A stretch of DNA of 64,000 bases from Alphaproteobacteria bacterium SO-S41 (lineage in GTDB: Bacteria; Pseudomonadota; Alphaproteobacteria; Micropepsales; Micropepsaceae), in assembly GCA_019670725.1 (NCBI GenBank), contig AP024629.1:3038001-3102000 (forward strand). Reading direction: 5' to 3'. Below the pieces are notes generated by a model. That model searched no databases, had not been told where the DNA came from, and was given only the letters and a program-made list of their open reading frames with translations. The first letter of the stretch is position 1; each line of letters opens with the position of its first letter. Shown here piece by piece: positions 33,961-43,151 of the stretch. A program made the translations under genes and the position numbers.

Positions 33961-36603
33961 ATGAAAACGGAAACGCCCCCGACCATCCGCCTGGCCGACT
34001 ATCGCGCGCCGGACTACCGCATCCTGAAGACCGACTTGACCTTCCGGCTGGAGCCGGACGCGACGCGGGTCGTCGCCCATCTGACGCTCGAAGCGACGAA
34101 CGACAACGCCGCCGCGCTGCAGCTCGACGGCGAAGAGCTGACCTTCGTGTCGGCCGCGATCGACGGCAGGGCGCTGGCAGCCGGCGACTACTCGCTCAAC
34201 GACAACGGCCTGCTGATCACCGCGCCGCCGGCCCGCTTCGTGCTGACGACGGAGGTCGAGATTTCGCCGGCCCGGAATTCGGCGCTGTCAGGGCTCTACG
34301 TCTCCGACGGCATGCTCTGCACTCAGTGCGAGGCGGAAGGCTTCCGGCGCATCACCTGGTATCTCGACCGGCCCGACACGATGGCGGTGTTCACGACGCG
34401 CATCGAAGCGGACCGCGCGGCGTACCCGGTGCTGCTGTCGAACGGCAATCTGATCGACAGCGGCGAGCTCCCCGGCGGCCGGCATTTCGCGGTGTGGGAA
34501 GATCCGTTCAAGAAGCCCGCCTATCTCTTCGCGCTGGTCGCCGCGCAGCTCGGCCATATCGAGGACAGCTTCGTCACGATGAGCGGGCGGACGGTGACGC
34601 TGCGGGTCTATGTCGATCCCGGCAACGAGCCGCGCGCGCATTACGCGATGGAATCGCTGAAGCGCGCGATGAAATGGGACGAGGAAGCGTATGGCCGCGA
34701 ATACGATCTCGACATCTTCATGATCGTCGCCGTCGCCGCATTCAATTTCGGCGCGATGGAGAACAAGGGTCTCAACATCTTCAACGACAAATACGTGCTG
34801 GCCGATCCGGAAACGGCGACCGATACGGATTTCGAGCTGATCGAGGGCATTGTCGGCCACGAATATTTCCACAACTGGAGCGGCAATCGCGTCACCTGCC
34901 GCGACTGGTTCCAGCTCTGCCTGAAGGAAGGCTTCACGGTGCTGCGCGACCAGCAGTTCTCGGAAGCCATGCGCTCGGAGGCCGTGCAGCGCATCGATGC
35001 GGTGAAGCAGTTGCGCGCCCGGCAGTTCGCCGAGGATGCCGGCCCGCTCGCCCATCCCGTGCGGCCCGAGAGCTATATCGAGATCGACAATTTCTACACC
35101 GCGACCGTCTACGACAAAGGCGCGGAGGTCGTGCGCATGCTGCACACGATGCTTGGGCAGGAGCAGTTCCGGAAGGCGAGCGATCTCTATTTCGATCGCC
35201 ATGACGGCGAAGCCGCGACCGTGGAAGCCTTCGCCAAATCCTTCGAGGACGCGACGGGCGCGGACCTGACGCAGTTCCGCCTGTGGTGGTCGCAGGCCGG
35301 CACGCCGGTGGTGAGCGTCGAGACCAGCTATGACGCCGCGGCGCAGACCTTCGACGTCACGCTGCGCCAGAGCTGTCCGCCGACGCCGGGCCAGCCCGAC
35401 AAGAAGCCGCTCGAGCTGCCGATCCGGCTGGGCCTCGTCGGCGCCGACGGCGGCGACCTGCCGCTGCAGCTCGACGGCGAGAATGCGCCTGTAGGTAGCG
35501 AACGCGTGCTGAAGCTCACCGGCCCTGAACAGACCTTCCGCTTCGTGCATGTCGCGGAACGGCCGGTGCCCTCGATCGCGCGCGGGTTCTCCGCGCCGGT
35601 GAAGGTCGAGATCGCGCTCAGCCGCGAAGACCGCGCCTTTCTGATGGGCCGCGACGGTGATCTCTTCAATCGGTGGGAGGCTGGTCAGCAATACGCGCAG
35701 ATGCACCTGCTGGAGCTGACCGCCGCGGCGGCGGCCGGCACGGCACTGACACCGGATGCGGCGCTTATCGACGCCTATGGCCGCGTCCTCGCCGATGCCG
35801 ACCGCGATCCGGCCTTCGCCGCGCTGGCGCTGACCCTGCCCTCGCTGTCGGACCTGCTGCAGTCCATGCCGGCGGGCGAAGCGGATGCCGAAACGGCGCA
35901 CAAAGCGAAGACCGCGCTGACGACCGCCATCGGCCAGGCGCTGCGTCCCGCCTTGCTGGACGCGTATCACCGGTCGGCGCCGACGGAGGCGTTCCAGCCG
36001 GATGCCGAACAGTCTGGCCTCCGGGCGTTGCGCAATGCCACCCTCAGGCTGCTGACGGCCGAGGGCGATGCCACGGCGGCGGAACTCGCTTATGCCCAGT
36101 TCACCAGCGCCACCAACATGACCGACAGCATTGCCGCGCTTTCGGTCCTCTCCGCCATCGACCACCCGCTGCGCGCCGACGCCCTCGCCGCTTTCGAAGC
36201 GCGCTGGTCCGACAATCCTCTGGTTATGGACAAGTGGATGAGCGTCCAGGCCGGCTCGTCCTTGCCCGGCACGCTCGACGAGGTGAAGCGGCTGACCGGC
36301 CACAAGGCGTTCAGCATGGACAATCCCAATCGCTTCCGCGCGCTGGTCAGCGTCTTCGCGAGCGCCAATCCGCTGCGCTTCCACGCGGCAGACGGCGCGG
36401 GCTATCGCTTCGTCGCCGACCAGGCGCTGGCGATGGACAAGGTCAACCCGCAGGTTGCGGCGCGGCTCTTCGGCGTCTTCGAAAGCTGGCGGCGGTTCGC
36501 GCCGCATCTGCGCGCGCACATGCAGCGCGAGATCGAGCGCGTCGCAAAGAGCGAAGGCCTGTCGAAGAATCTTTTCGAGATTGCCACGCGCTCTTTGGTC
36601 TGA
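33961..36603 (+). CDS. pepN: Aminopeptidase N (M1 family)
   Basis: 880 residues, the length of bacterial PepN. Zinc site His300-Glu301-x2-His304 in VGHEYFHNWSGNR and Glu323 in LKEGFTV; substrate-anchoring GAMEN in FGAMENKGLNIFNDKYVLA. The C-terminal helical domain is complete. Removes N-terminal residues from cytoplasmic peptides. The start ATG is preceded by a weak site. Followed by a hairpin and a PleC-like kinase gene. Confidence 0.97.
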   Translation: MKTETPPTIRLADYRAPDYRILKTDLTFRLEPDATRVVAHLTLEATNDNAAALQLDGEELTFVSAAIDGRALAAGDYSLNDNGLLITAPPARFVLTTEVEISPARNSALSGLYVSDGMLCTQCEAEGFRRITWYLDRPDTMAVFTTRIEADRAAYPVLLSNGNLIDSGELPGGRHFAVWEDPFKKPAYLFALVAAQLGHIEDSFVTMSGRTVTLRVYVDPGNEPRAHYAMESLKRAMKWDEEAYGREYDLDIFMIVAVAAFNFGAMENKGLNIFNDKYVLADPETATDTDFELIEGIVGHEYFHNWSGNRVTCRDWFQLCLKEGFTVLRDQQFSEAMRSEAVQRIDAVKQLRARQFAEDAGPLAHPVRPESYIEIDNFYTATVYDKGAEVVRMLHTMLGQEQFRKASDLYFDRHDGEAATVEAFAKSFEDATGADLTQFRLWWSQAGTPVVSVETSYDAAAQTFDVTLRQSCPPTPGQPDKKPLELPIRLGLVGADGGDLPLQLDGENAPVGSERVLKLTGPEQTFRFVHVAERPVPSIARGFSAPVKVEIALSREDRAFLMGRDGDLFNRWEAGQQYAQMHLLELTAAAAAGTALTPDAALIDAYGRVLADADRDPAFAALALTLPSLSDLLQSMPAGEADAETAHKAKTALTTAIGQALRPALLDAYHRSAPTEAFQPDAEQSGLRALRNATLRLLTAEGDATAAELAYAQFTSATNMTDSIAALSVLSAIDHPLRADALAAFEARWSDNPLVMDKWMSVQAGSSLPGTLDEVKRLTGHKAFSMDNPNRFRALVSVFASANPLRFHAADGAGYRFVADQALAMDKVNPQVAARLFGVFESWRRFAPHLRAHMQREIERVAKSEGLSKNLFEIATRSLV

Positions 36604-36777
36604 GTGACGGCTCAAAAGTGAGTCCCGAAGGCCTCACTTTGGAAAAGTAAGAGTCGGTTAACGACTCGTAAGCGATTCGCACGTGACATGAGTGTTAACG
36701 GGCCAATAATCCGTGATTAACGATTCGCACGCGCCGGATCGTTGAGGCGGGGAACGGCGCGGCAGTAACGGACATTC
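36604..36777. promoter_or_regulatory. Intergenic region with hairpin and direct repeats upstream of the PleC-like kinase
   Basis: 174 bases. An 8-bp hairpin (AAAGTGAG 36615-36622 / CTCACTTT 36633-36640) just after pepN may terminate it. A second small inverted repeat GAGTCG-N5-CGACTC lies at 36651-36667. The 11-mer CGATTCGCACG occurs twice, at 36673-36683 and 36721-36731, 48 bases apart. Several GTTAAC/TTAA words (for example 36657, 36695, 36716) may be response-regulator contacts for the kinase promoter. No gene is seen. Confidence 0.4.
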
Positions 36778-39381
36778 ATGGCGGCGGGGATCAAGGCGGC
36801 GGATGGCGAGCGCGACGAGGTCGTCGTAGCCGCTCCACGCGTTCGCACACCGCGTTGGCTTCGGGCCGACCCCAAGAGCGCGATGATCCTAGCTGGACTC
36901 ATCGTGCTGGCGATCGCTGCCGCCGTGCTGATGCAGCTCCGCCGCGATCATCAGGTAACGCTGAAGGCCGCCGAGTTGCGCCTCACCGATCTCGCCTGGA
37001 GTTCGTCGATGGCGGTGCGCGGCGTCATGGAGAACACCGAACGCGTCCTGTCGCTGGCGGTGAGCGCCACCCAGGCCGACGTCGCGAACCCGGAGGCCGC
37101 GCTGGCGACGCTGACCCGGCTGGAGCCGCTGATCGTCAACATCGTGCTGCTCGGGCCTGACGGCATGCTGCGCGCCAGCAAGACCGGCAAGGCGCCTTAC
37201 CCGCAGTTCTTCACCAACCAGCCCTTCTACGAGGCCTTCGTCAAAGAAGGCGCGACGCTTACCCGTCTGGTCGGACCGTTCGCCGATCCGGTGCTGGGGG
37301 CCTCGCCCATCGCACTGTTCATCCGCATTCCCGGCCAAGGCGGCGCGTTCGGCGGCATCGCCATCGCGCTGATCGATCCGCAGGCGCTCGCCCGGCGCAT
37401 CGGGTCGTATTCCTCCGACGTTTCCATCGTCGTCACCGATGCCGAAAACCGCATCGTCTCGGGCATGCGCGCCGGCAAGGCGCTGGAGATCGGCGAGCTC
37501 GGCCAGCCCCTGCCCTTCTCGACAGCCGCCAATGCCGACGGCTCTCCCGGCATCAAATACGTGCCGGCGGGCGACGGCCGCGCGCTGGTCGCGACCTCGT
37601 TCGTTCCCGGCTACGGCTCGTCCGTCGTGATCTCGCAGACCACGGACACGCCTCTGGCGCCGTGGTTCGGGTCGATCTGGCTGTTCGCGATGCTGCTCGC
37701 CGGCCCGATCGCACTCGGCTCGATCCTCGCCACCGCCCTCACCGGCCAGGCCAACGACGCGAAGCGCACGCGCGCCGCCCTGCGCAAGAGCGAGGCGCGT
37801 TACATCGCGGCCGTTACCGGCGCGCGGGCCGGCGTCGCCGAGTTCAATCCGGCGGCCGAGACCGTCACCATCCTGCCCTCGCTCTCCGAACTCATGGGGC
37901 AAAGCACCCAGACGGGGATCATCAAGTGGGCGGACTTCCTGCGCCTGCTGCACCCCGACGACGCGCAGGCGTTCCGCGGCGCGATCGACGGCGCCCGCCG
38001 CACGCGCGCGCCGGCCAGCGCCGCTTTGCGTCTCGCCCACGGCGAAGGCCGCTGGACCTGGGTGCGCTTCGTCATGCAGCCCGGCGAGGGCGCCGCGATT
38101 ACCGGCGTCGCGGCCGACATCAATGATGAGCGCGAGTCGGAAGCCCGCCGCACCGCCGCCGAAATCCGCCTGCGCGAGACCATCGAGAACGCGCCCCAGG
38201 GCGTCGTCCTGTGGGACCGCAACGAGCGGCTCGCCATCTCGAACCGCAAGTTCCGCGAATTCCTGGGTCTGCTGGACGACGTCGCCATCGCCGGCGCGCC
38301 GCGCGACGAGGTGATCGCCTCGCTGCTGCAGCCGGGCGAGGAGATCACCGCTGCCGGCAATCCGCAGCATTGGCAGGTGCGCAAGCTGGAAGGCCTGCCC
38401 GACGGCAGCGACGAGCTGCTGCTGATCGACGGGCGCTGGCTGCATGCCTCGCACCGCACGACCTCCGATGACGGCCAGGTCAGCGTCTTCACCGACGTGA
38501 CCGCGATGAAGAACCAGGAGGCGGAGCTGATCCGCCGCGAGGTCGAACTGCGCGACGCGGTGACCAGCCTCGAACGCTCACAGGGCATGCTGGAGAACCA
38601 GGCGATCGAGCTGACCAAGCTGACCGGCCGCCTCGAGACCGAAAAGCAGCGGGCCGAAGAGGCCAACCGCGCCAAGACCGAGTTCCTGGCCAATATGAGC
38701 CACGAGCTGCGCACGCCTCTGAACGCGATCATCGGCTTCTCGGAGATCATGGGCGCCGAGCTGTTCGGCCCGCTCGGCCATCCCAAATATGTCGAATACG
38801 CCCGCGACGTCGTGGCGAGCGGCCAGGGCCTGCTGGAACTCATCAGCGACATTCTCGACATGTCGAAGATCGAATCCGGCGAGATCCACCTGGAGCCCGA
38901 AGCGCTGGACGTTCACGCCGCCGCTGCCGAAGCCATCCGCATGATCAATCCGCGCGCCACCGAAAAGGGCGTGAAGGTGTTGATCGACGTGCCTACCGAA
39001 CTCACCGTGCGGGCCGATGCGCGGGCAGTGAAGCGCATCCTGCTCAATCTCCTCTCGAACGCCGTGAAGTTCACCGAGCATGGCGGCGCGACCCGCGTGC
39101 GGGCGCGTCTGCACGGCGAATTCGCGGTCATCGCGGTCGAGGACACGGGCTGCGGCATCGACCCGGCGGACATCCCCAAGCTCGGCAAACCGTTCGTCCA
39201 GCTCGACCGCCCGGAGAACGCCAAGACGCGCGGCACGGGCCTCGGCCTCGCGGTCGCGAAGGCGCTTGTGGACATGGGTGGCGGCGGGCTCGCCATCGAG
39301 AGCGCGCCGGGCCGCGGGACGATCGTGCGGTTTACCTTACCCATCGAGGCAAACCCCGCCTTCGAACTGCCCAGCGCCTAG
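36778..39381 (+). CDS. PAS-containing sensor histidine kinase, PleC/DivJ-like
   Basis: 867 residues. One TM near 40-60 (SAMILAGLIVLAIAAAVLMQL), a periplasmic sensor of about 210 residues, a second TM (LFAMLLAGPIALGSILATAL), then PAS domains (about 340-450 and 465-580). These are followed by HisKA with His642 in ANMSHELRTPLNAIIGFSEIM and an HATPase domain (NLLSNAVKF, VEDTGCGIDP, GTGLGLAVAKALV). ELFGPLGHPKYVEYARD is typical of the PleC/DivJ/PdhS group that sets DivK phosphorylation and cell polarity in alphaproteobacteria. No receiver domain. Whether it is PleC itself cannot be settled without phylogeny. Confidence 0.9.
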   Translation: MAAGIKAADGERDEVVVAAPRVRTPRWLRADPKSAMILAGLIVLAIAAAVLMQLRRDHQVTLKAAELRLTDLAWSSSMAVRGVMENTERVLSLAVSATQADVANPEAALATLTRLEPLIVNIVLLGPDGMLRASKTGKAPYPQFFTNQPFYEAFVKEGATLTRLVGPFADPVLGASPIALFIRIPGQGGAFGGIAIALIDPQALARRIGSYSSDVSIVVTDAENRIVSGMRAGKALEIGELGQPLPFSTAANADGSPGIKYVPAGDGRALVATSFVPGYGSSVVISQTTDTPLAPWFGSIWLFAMLLAGPIALGSILATALTGQANDAKRTRAALRKSEARYIAAVTGARAGVAEFNPAAETVTILPSLSELMGQSTQTGIIKWADFLRLLHPDDAQAFRGAIDGARRTRAPASAALRLAHGEGRWTWVRFVMQPGEGAAITGVAADINDERESEARRTAAEIRLRETIENAPQGVVLWDRNERLAISNRKFREFLGLLDDVAIAGAPRDEVIASLLQPGEEITAAGNPQHWQVRKLEGLPDGSDELLLIDGRWLHASHRTTSDDGQVSVFTDVTAMKNQEAELIRREVELRDAVTSLERSQGMLENQAIELTKLTGRLETEKQRAEEANRAKTEFLANMSHELRTPLNAIIGFSEIMGAELFGPLGHPKYVEYARDVVASGQGLLELISDILDMSKIESGEIHLEPEALDVHAAAAEAIRMINPRATEKGVKVLIDVPTELTVRADARAVKRILLNLLSNAVKFTEHGGATRVRARLHGEFAVIAVEDTGCGIDPADIPKLGKPFVQLDRPENAKTRGTGLGLAVAKALVDMGGGGLAIESAPGRGTIVRFTLPIEANPAFELPSA

Positions 39382-39448
39382 GCAGTTAACCAGTTCTTCA
39401 ACCTTTCGGTGATCGCCCCCCGGCCCTCGGTAGAGTGCGGGCATCGCC

Positions 39449-41080
39449 ATGTTCCGATTCCTCGCCATCGCCTTGCTTGCGGTCCTTGCCGCGTCTCCGC
39501 GTGCCGCGTGGGCGCGCGAGGAAGCGCGCACGATCGTCGTGCTGCACGATGGCGGCGATGAGGCCTCGCCGCTGGTCTATGCCGCGCCCGTCCTGAAATA
39601 TCTGGGCCTGCTGGTCGAGCCGCACAGCGCCGCCGATCCCCTGCCCGATCTCGCCGGCCGCGCGGATGTGCGCGGCGTGCTGATCTGGCTCGACACCGGT
39701 GCCGTCGCCGATCGTGCCGGCTTCACCGCCTGGGTGCGCGGCGCCACGCAGCAGGGCCTGCCGGTGGCGCTGATGGGCGCGACACCCGACGCCGACGACC
39801 GCTTCGGCCTCTTCCTCGCGCTCGACCTGCTCTACGCGCATGACGAGCGCGCTTACACCTACGACCTGCGCGCCGTGGAGAAGGACACGGCGTTGATCGA
39901 AGCCGAGCGGCGCTTCGACAATCTCTTCCCACCCGTTGACATCGTGCGCCCGCTGCAGGACGCGGCCGTTCAGCCTCTGCTGGTGCTGCAGCGGCGCAGC
40001 GACGTGACCGATCGGACGATGCCGCTGATCGTGACGCCGAAGGGCGCCTATGCGGCGGCCGGCTATGCGCTGTGGGTCTCGCCGGACGGCAAGACGCAGC
40101 GCTGGATGGTTGATCCCGTCGCCTGGTTCCGCCTCGCCTTCCACCTCGATGCGGTGCCCACCCCCGACCTGACGACGCTGAACGCGCGCCGCATCTTGTC
40201 GCTCGCGCTCGCGCCGTCAGGCCCGGATGACGGGCCGGCGGCGATCGCGGCCGGCGAGCACCTCATGGCCGGCCATCCCGAGCGGTCGCTGGACGTGCTG
40301 CTGGATGGTCCGGGCAACCGCGGCCCAGTCGCACCGCCGCGCCCCTGCGCGGATCGCGCCCGCGCGCATCTCATGGGCTACAGCCATCTGCTCGCGCAGT
40401 TGGATGCCGGCGAAGCGCCGCGCCGCATCGCCGGCTACACGCCGGTGCTGCTCGTCTGCGAGGCCGAAAGCGATCTGACCGCCGGCGCCGCCAATGCGGT
40501 GCTGGGGCACGCGCGCACGCTGCCGCTGGCGACCTCCAAAATCTCGCCCGAGGCGCTCGACATCGATTTCGGCGCAATCCGGCTTGATCGCATCGATACC
40601 GGCGTGTGGCGCGTCCTCGATCGCGGCGCGCTGAACACGCTGCGCTTCGACGATGCCGATCACCTGCGCATCGACTGGAGCCGGACCGAGGGTGTGCTGG
40701 GCGCGGGCCGCGTCCATGGCGCGCTCTATATCTCGCTCGATCCCGATGCGGGCGAACCGGTTGTCGCGCTCACCAACATGCCGTGGGAGCCGCCGCCTTT
40801 CGCGACGCTGGTCGAATCCCGCTGGATGATCTCCGGCCTCGTGCGCGACGTCGAAACGGCGGCGATGAACGTCCAGGGCTCCGGCCCCGGCGACATGGTC
40901 TGGTCGGTCGAGCCGTTCTCGGAATGGGAGCTCACTTTCAAGCCGAAGACCGGCGCGCCCGCGCGCTATCGCGCCGTGGCCGGGTTCGACGGCGTGCTGT
41001 CCTTCTCGCTGCCCGCGTCGGCGGGCGATGGCGGCACGCTGACGTTCGAACGGCACGACCTTGCGGAGGTCGGACCATGA
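39449..41080 (+). CDS. PelA-like exported protein with degenerate deacetylase domain
   Basis: 543 residues; signal peptide about 1-22 (AAWA). Three regions recall PelA: an N-terminal segment (LKYLGLLVEPHSAADPLPD, VRGVLIWLD); a join GAYAAAGYALWVSPDGKTQRW...VDPVAWFRLAFHLDAVPTPD leading to TTLNARRI; and a C-terminal beta region (VWRVLDRGALNTLRF, GALYISLDPD). In PelA the strand after RRI starts the NodB-type deacetylase with an HIDGD-like metal site. Here it reads LSLALAPSGPDDG and no metal-binding His pair follows, and the domain is shortened. A catalytically dead PelA relative in an envelope complex is the reading; homology is judged by eye only. Confidence 0.5.
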   Translation: MFRFLAIALLAVLAASPRAAWAREEARTIVVLHDGGDEASPLVYAAPVLKYLGLLVEPHSAADPLPDLAGRADVRGVLIWLDTGAVADRAGFTAWVRGATQQGLPVALMGATPDADDRFGLFLALDLLYAHDERAYTYDLRAVEKDTALIEAERRFDNLFPPVDIVRPLQDAAVQPLLVLQRRSDVTDRTMPLIVTPKGAYAAAGYALWVSPDGKTQRWMVDPVAWFRLAFHLDAVPTPDLTTLNARRILSLALAPSGPDDGPAAIAAGEHLMAGHPERSLDVLLDGPGNRGPVAPPRPCADRARAHLMGYSHLLAQLDAGEAPRRIAGYTPVLLVCEAESDLTAGAANAVLGHARTLPLATSKISPEALDIDFGAIRLDRIDTGVWRVLDRGALNTLRFDDADHLRIDWSRTEGVLGAGRVHGALYISLDPDAGEPVVALTNMPWEPPPFATLVESRWMISGLVRDVETAAMNVQGSGPGDMVWSVEPFSEWELTFKPKTGAPARYRAVAGFDGVLSFSLPASAGDGGTLTFERHDLAEVGP

Positions 41081-41631
41081 ACGGGCCGCTGCGCTTCCTG
41101 TCGGGCATCCCGCTGATGCTGATGGCGGCGGCGCTGCTGGTGCTCGGCCTGCAGCGGGTCGTGCCCGCGCCCGGCCCCGTGGTCGTCGCCCCGTCCTATA
41201 GCGATCTGCTGATCGAAGACGGCCAGTTCGATGCCGCCGTTTTCTGGAACGGCGTGCTGGCGAAGGACGGCGATCCCGCCGCGCTGCGCCGCCTCGCCGC
41301 CACCGCCGATCTCGCAGGCCTGCCGGGGATGCGCGCCTCCGCGCTGGAGCGTCTGGTCAAGACGGGCCGCGCGACGCTGGCCGAGCATGTCGAAACGGCG
41401 CAATTGCTGGCCTGGGCCGGCGCGCTGCCCGATGCGCTGACGGTCATGTTCAACGCCGAGCGCCGCTTTCCCGACAAGGTCGATCTCTCGTTCCTGTCGT
41501 TCTACGCAGCGCTCGCCCGCGATTGCCGGCGCGCCGATGTCGCCGTGCCGCTGGCCCAGCGCATGTGGACACAGACCGACAATGAAGCGGTGCTGCGTAT
41601 CCTGATCGACCTCTCCGGTACCGGGCGCTAG
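41077..41631 (+). CDS. Membrane-anchored helical-repeat protein, partner of the PelA-like gene
   Basis: 184 residues; the start overlaps the upstream stop (ATGA). One N-terminal TM (GIPLMLMAAALLVLGLQRVV) is followed by a periplasmic domain of antiparallel helices of TPR/Sel1 type (YSDLLIEDGQFDAAVFWNGVL, ALRRLAATADLAGLPGMRAS, TAQLLAWAGALPDALTVMFN, VAVPLAQRMWTQTDNEAVLR). Its coupling to the PelA-like gene suggests the products work together, as PelB TPRs do with PelA. It is far smaller than PelB and has no beta-barrel. Function unknown. Confidence 0.55.
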   Translation: MNGPLRFLSGIPLMLMAAALLVLGLQRVVPAPGPVVVAPSYSDLLIEDGQFDAAVFWNGVLAKDGDPAALRRLAATADLAGLPGMRASALERLVKTGRATLAEHVETAQLLAWAGALPDALTVMFNAERRFPDKVDLSFLSFYAALARDCRRADVAVPLAQRMWTQTDNEAVLRILIDLSGTGR

Positions 41632-41635
41632 CGCC

Positions 41636-42997
41636 TCACAGATACCAGTCGTGCTCGTGCGCCGGGATGGTGGCGTTGAAGCGCTTGTATTCGACGCGCT
41701 TCGCCTCGGCATAGACATCGACATAGACGCCGAGCGCCGAACGCAGGACCTTGGAGTTCTGCAACTCCTCCAGCGCCCACATGATCTCGAACGGCACGGT
41801 CGGATCGAGGAAGTCCGACGCATCGCCCTCGTGCGGCGGGCCGGGATCGATCTTGTTGTCGAGCCCGTGCTTGATGCCGAGCAGGATCGCGGCGAGGACG
41901 AGATACGGATTGGCGTCGGCGCCGGCGACCCGGTGTTCGATGCGCGTCGCCGCATCCTCGCCCGCGGGAATGCGCAAGCCCGTCGAGCGATTGTTGATCC
42001 CCCAGCGCCGGTTGACGGGCACGAAGAGATTGGGCGTGAAGCGGCGGAACGCGTTGGCGTTCGGCGCGAAGATCGCCATCGCCTCGTGCATCGTCGCGGC
42101 GAGGCCGCCGACGGCATGGCGCAGCGTGTCGGTGAGGCCCGGCATGCCCGCGAAGACGTTCTTGCCGTCTTTCATCAGGCTGACATGGACATGCATCCCG
42201 CTACCCGCCGTGCCCGAATAGGGCTTCGCCATGAAGGTCGCTTCCATGTTCTGCTCGCGCGCTACCGTCTTGATGAGCGGGCGCAGCAGTGCGGCGTGAT
42301 CGGCCGCGGCGATCGGATCGTCGATGTGGTTGAGATTGATCTCGAACTGGCCCGGCGCGTATTCGGCGACGGCGGTCGTCGCGGGAATATGCTGGCGCTT
42401 GCACTCGTCGGCGACCGCGGTGAGGAAGGTGTTGTAGCGGTCGAGATCGCTGATGCCGTAGACCGAGATCGCCTTCTCGCGGATGCCCGTTGTCGGGCAA
42501 AGCGGCGGCTGCGGCGAGCCCGCGCCGGTGCGGTCGGGATCGATCAGGAAGAATTCCAGCTCCACCGCCACAACGGGCGTCAGCCCCGTTTCGGCGAACT
42601 GCTCCATGGCGTGGATGAGGACGTTGCGCGGTTCGACCTCGAGCGGGTTGCCGTGCTGGTCGTGCAGAGTCATCATCACCTGCGCGCGGCGATGCGGCGC
42701 CTTGCCGACCGTCACCAGCGTGCCGGGCACCGGATAGGAGGTGCCGTCGGGATCGCCGTCGTCCGAACCGAGACCCAGCGGATTGGTCATCTCGCCGCGC
42801 GCATCGAGCATGAAGATGTCGCCCGGCATCTGCATGCCGATCGTGTAGAGCTTGCGTGCATCCGAGATGGGGACCCGTTTACCGCGCAAGGCGCCGTTCA
42901 GATCGATGAACACGGCGTCGACGATGGCGATGTCGGGATGAGCGGCGAGGAATGTATCGAATTCGGCGGCTGGAGAAGCCTGATCGGTATCCGGCAT
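41636..42997 (-). CDS. Glutamine synthetase-family gamma-glutamylpolyamine ligase (PuuA-like)
   Basis: 453 residues from ATG 42997 with AGAAGGG upstream. Glutamine synthetase metal and ATP motifs: VAVELEFFLIDPD, SPGQFEINL-type APGQFEINLNHID, GTAGSGMHVHVSL, NRRWGINNRSTGLRIP and RIEHRVAGADANPYL. The N-terminal DLNGALRGKRVP and EVEPRNVL match PuuA rather than GlnA, so gamma-glutamylation of putrescine or a related amine is likely. The adjacent PotD-like binding protein and the speD/speE genes fit. Ends four bases from the TPR gene, convergent. Confidence 0.85.
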   Translation of the reverse strand: MPDTDQASPAAEFDTFLAAHPDIAIVDAVFIDLNGALRGKRVPISDARKLYTIGMQMPGDIFMLDARGEMTNPLGLGSDDGDPDGTSYPVPGTLVTVGKAPHRRAQVMMTLHDQHGNPLEVEPRNVLIHAMEQFAETGLTPVVAVELEFFLIDPDRTGAGSPQPPLCPTTGIREKAISVYGISDLDRYNTFLTAVADECKRQHIPATTAVAEYAPGQFEINLNHIDDPIAAADHAALLRPLIKTVAREQNMEATFMAKPYSGTAGSGMHVHVSLMKDGKNVFAGMPGLTDTLRHAVGGLAATMHEAMAIFAPNANAFRRFTPNLFVPVNRRWGINNRSTGLRIPAGEDAATRIEHRVAGADANPYLVLAAILLGIKHGLDNKIDPGPPHEGDASDFLDPTVPFEIMWALEELQNSKVLRSALGVYVDVYAEAKRVEYKRFNATIPAHEHDWYL

Positions 42998-43151
42998 GAT
43001 GCCCTTCTGTTTGGGGAGCGGGAAGATAGGCTTCCCGCCCAAAAGGGGCAACTCGCGCCCGGCTCAATTGACGCGGTGCGGCATTTCAGGGGAAGCTTCC
43101 CGCGCTGGGCGCGGACAACCGATGCCGCCGCCGCAATTTTGGAGGCTAATC

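Noticed and set aside
34288-36615. 775-codon open frame antisense to pepN
   Set aside because: The composition (His/Arg/Gln-rich, no motifs) is that of an antisense shadow in high-GC DNA. pepN itself has all M1 motifs.
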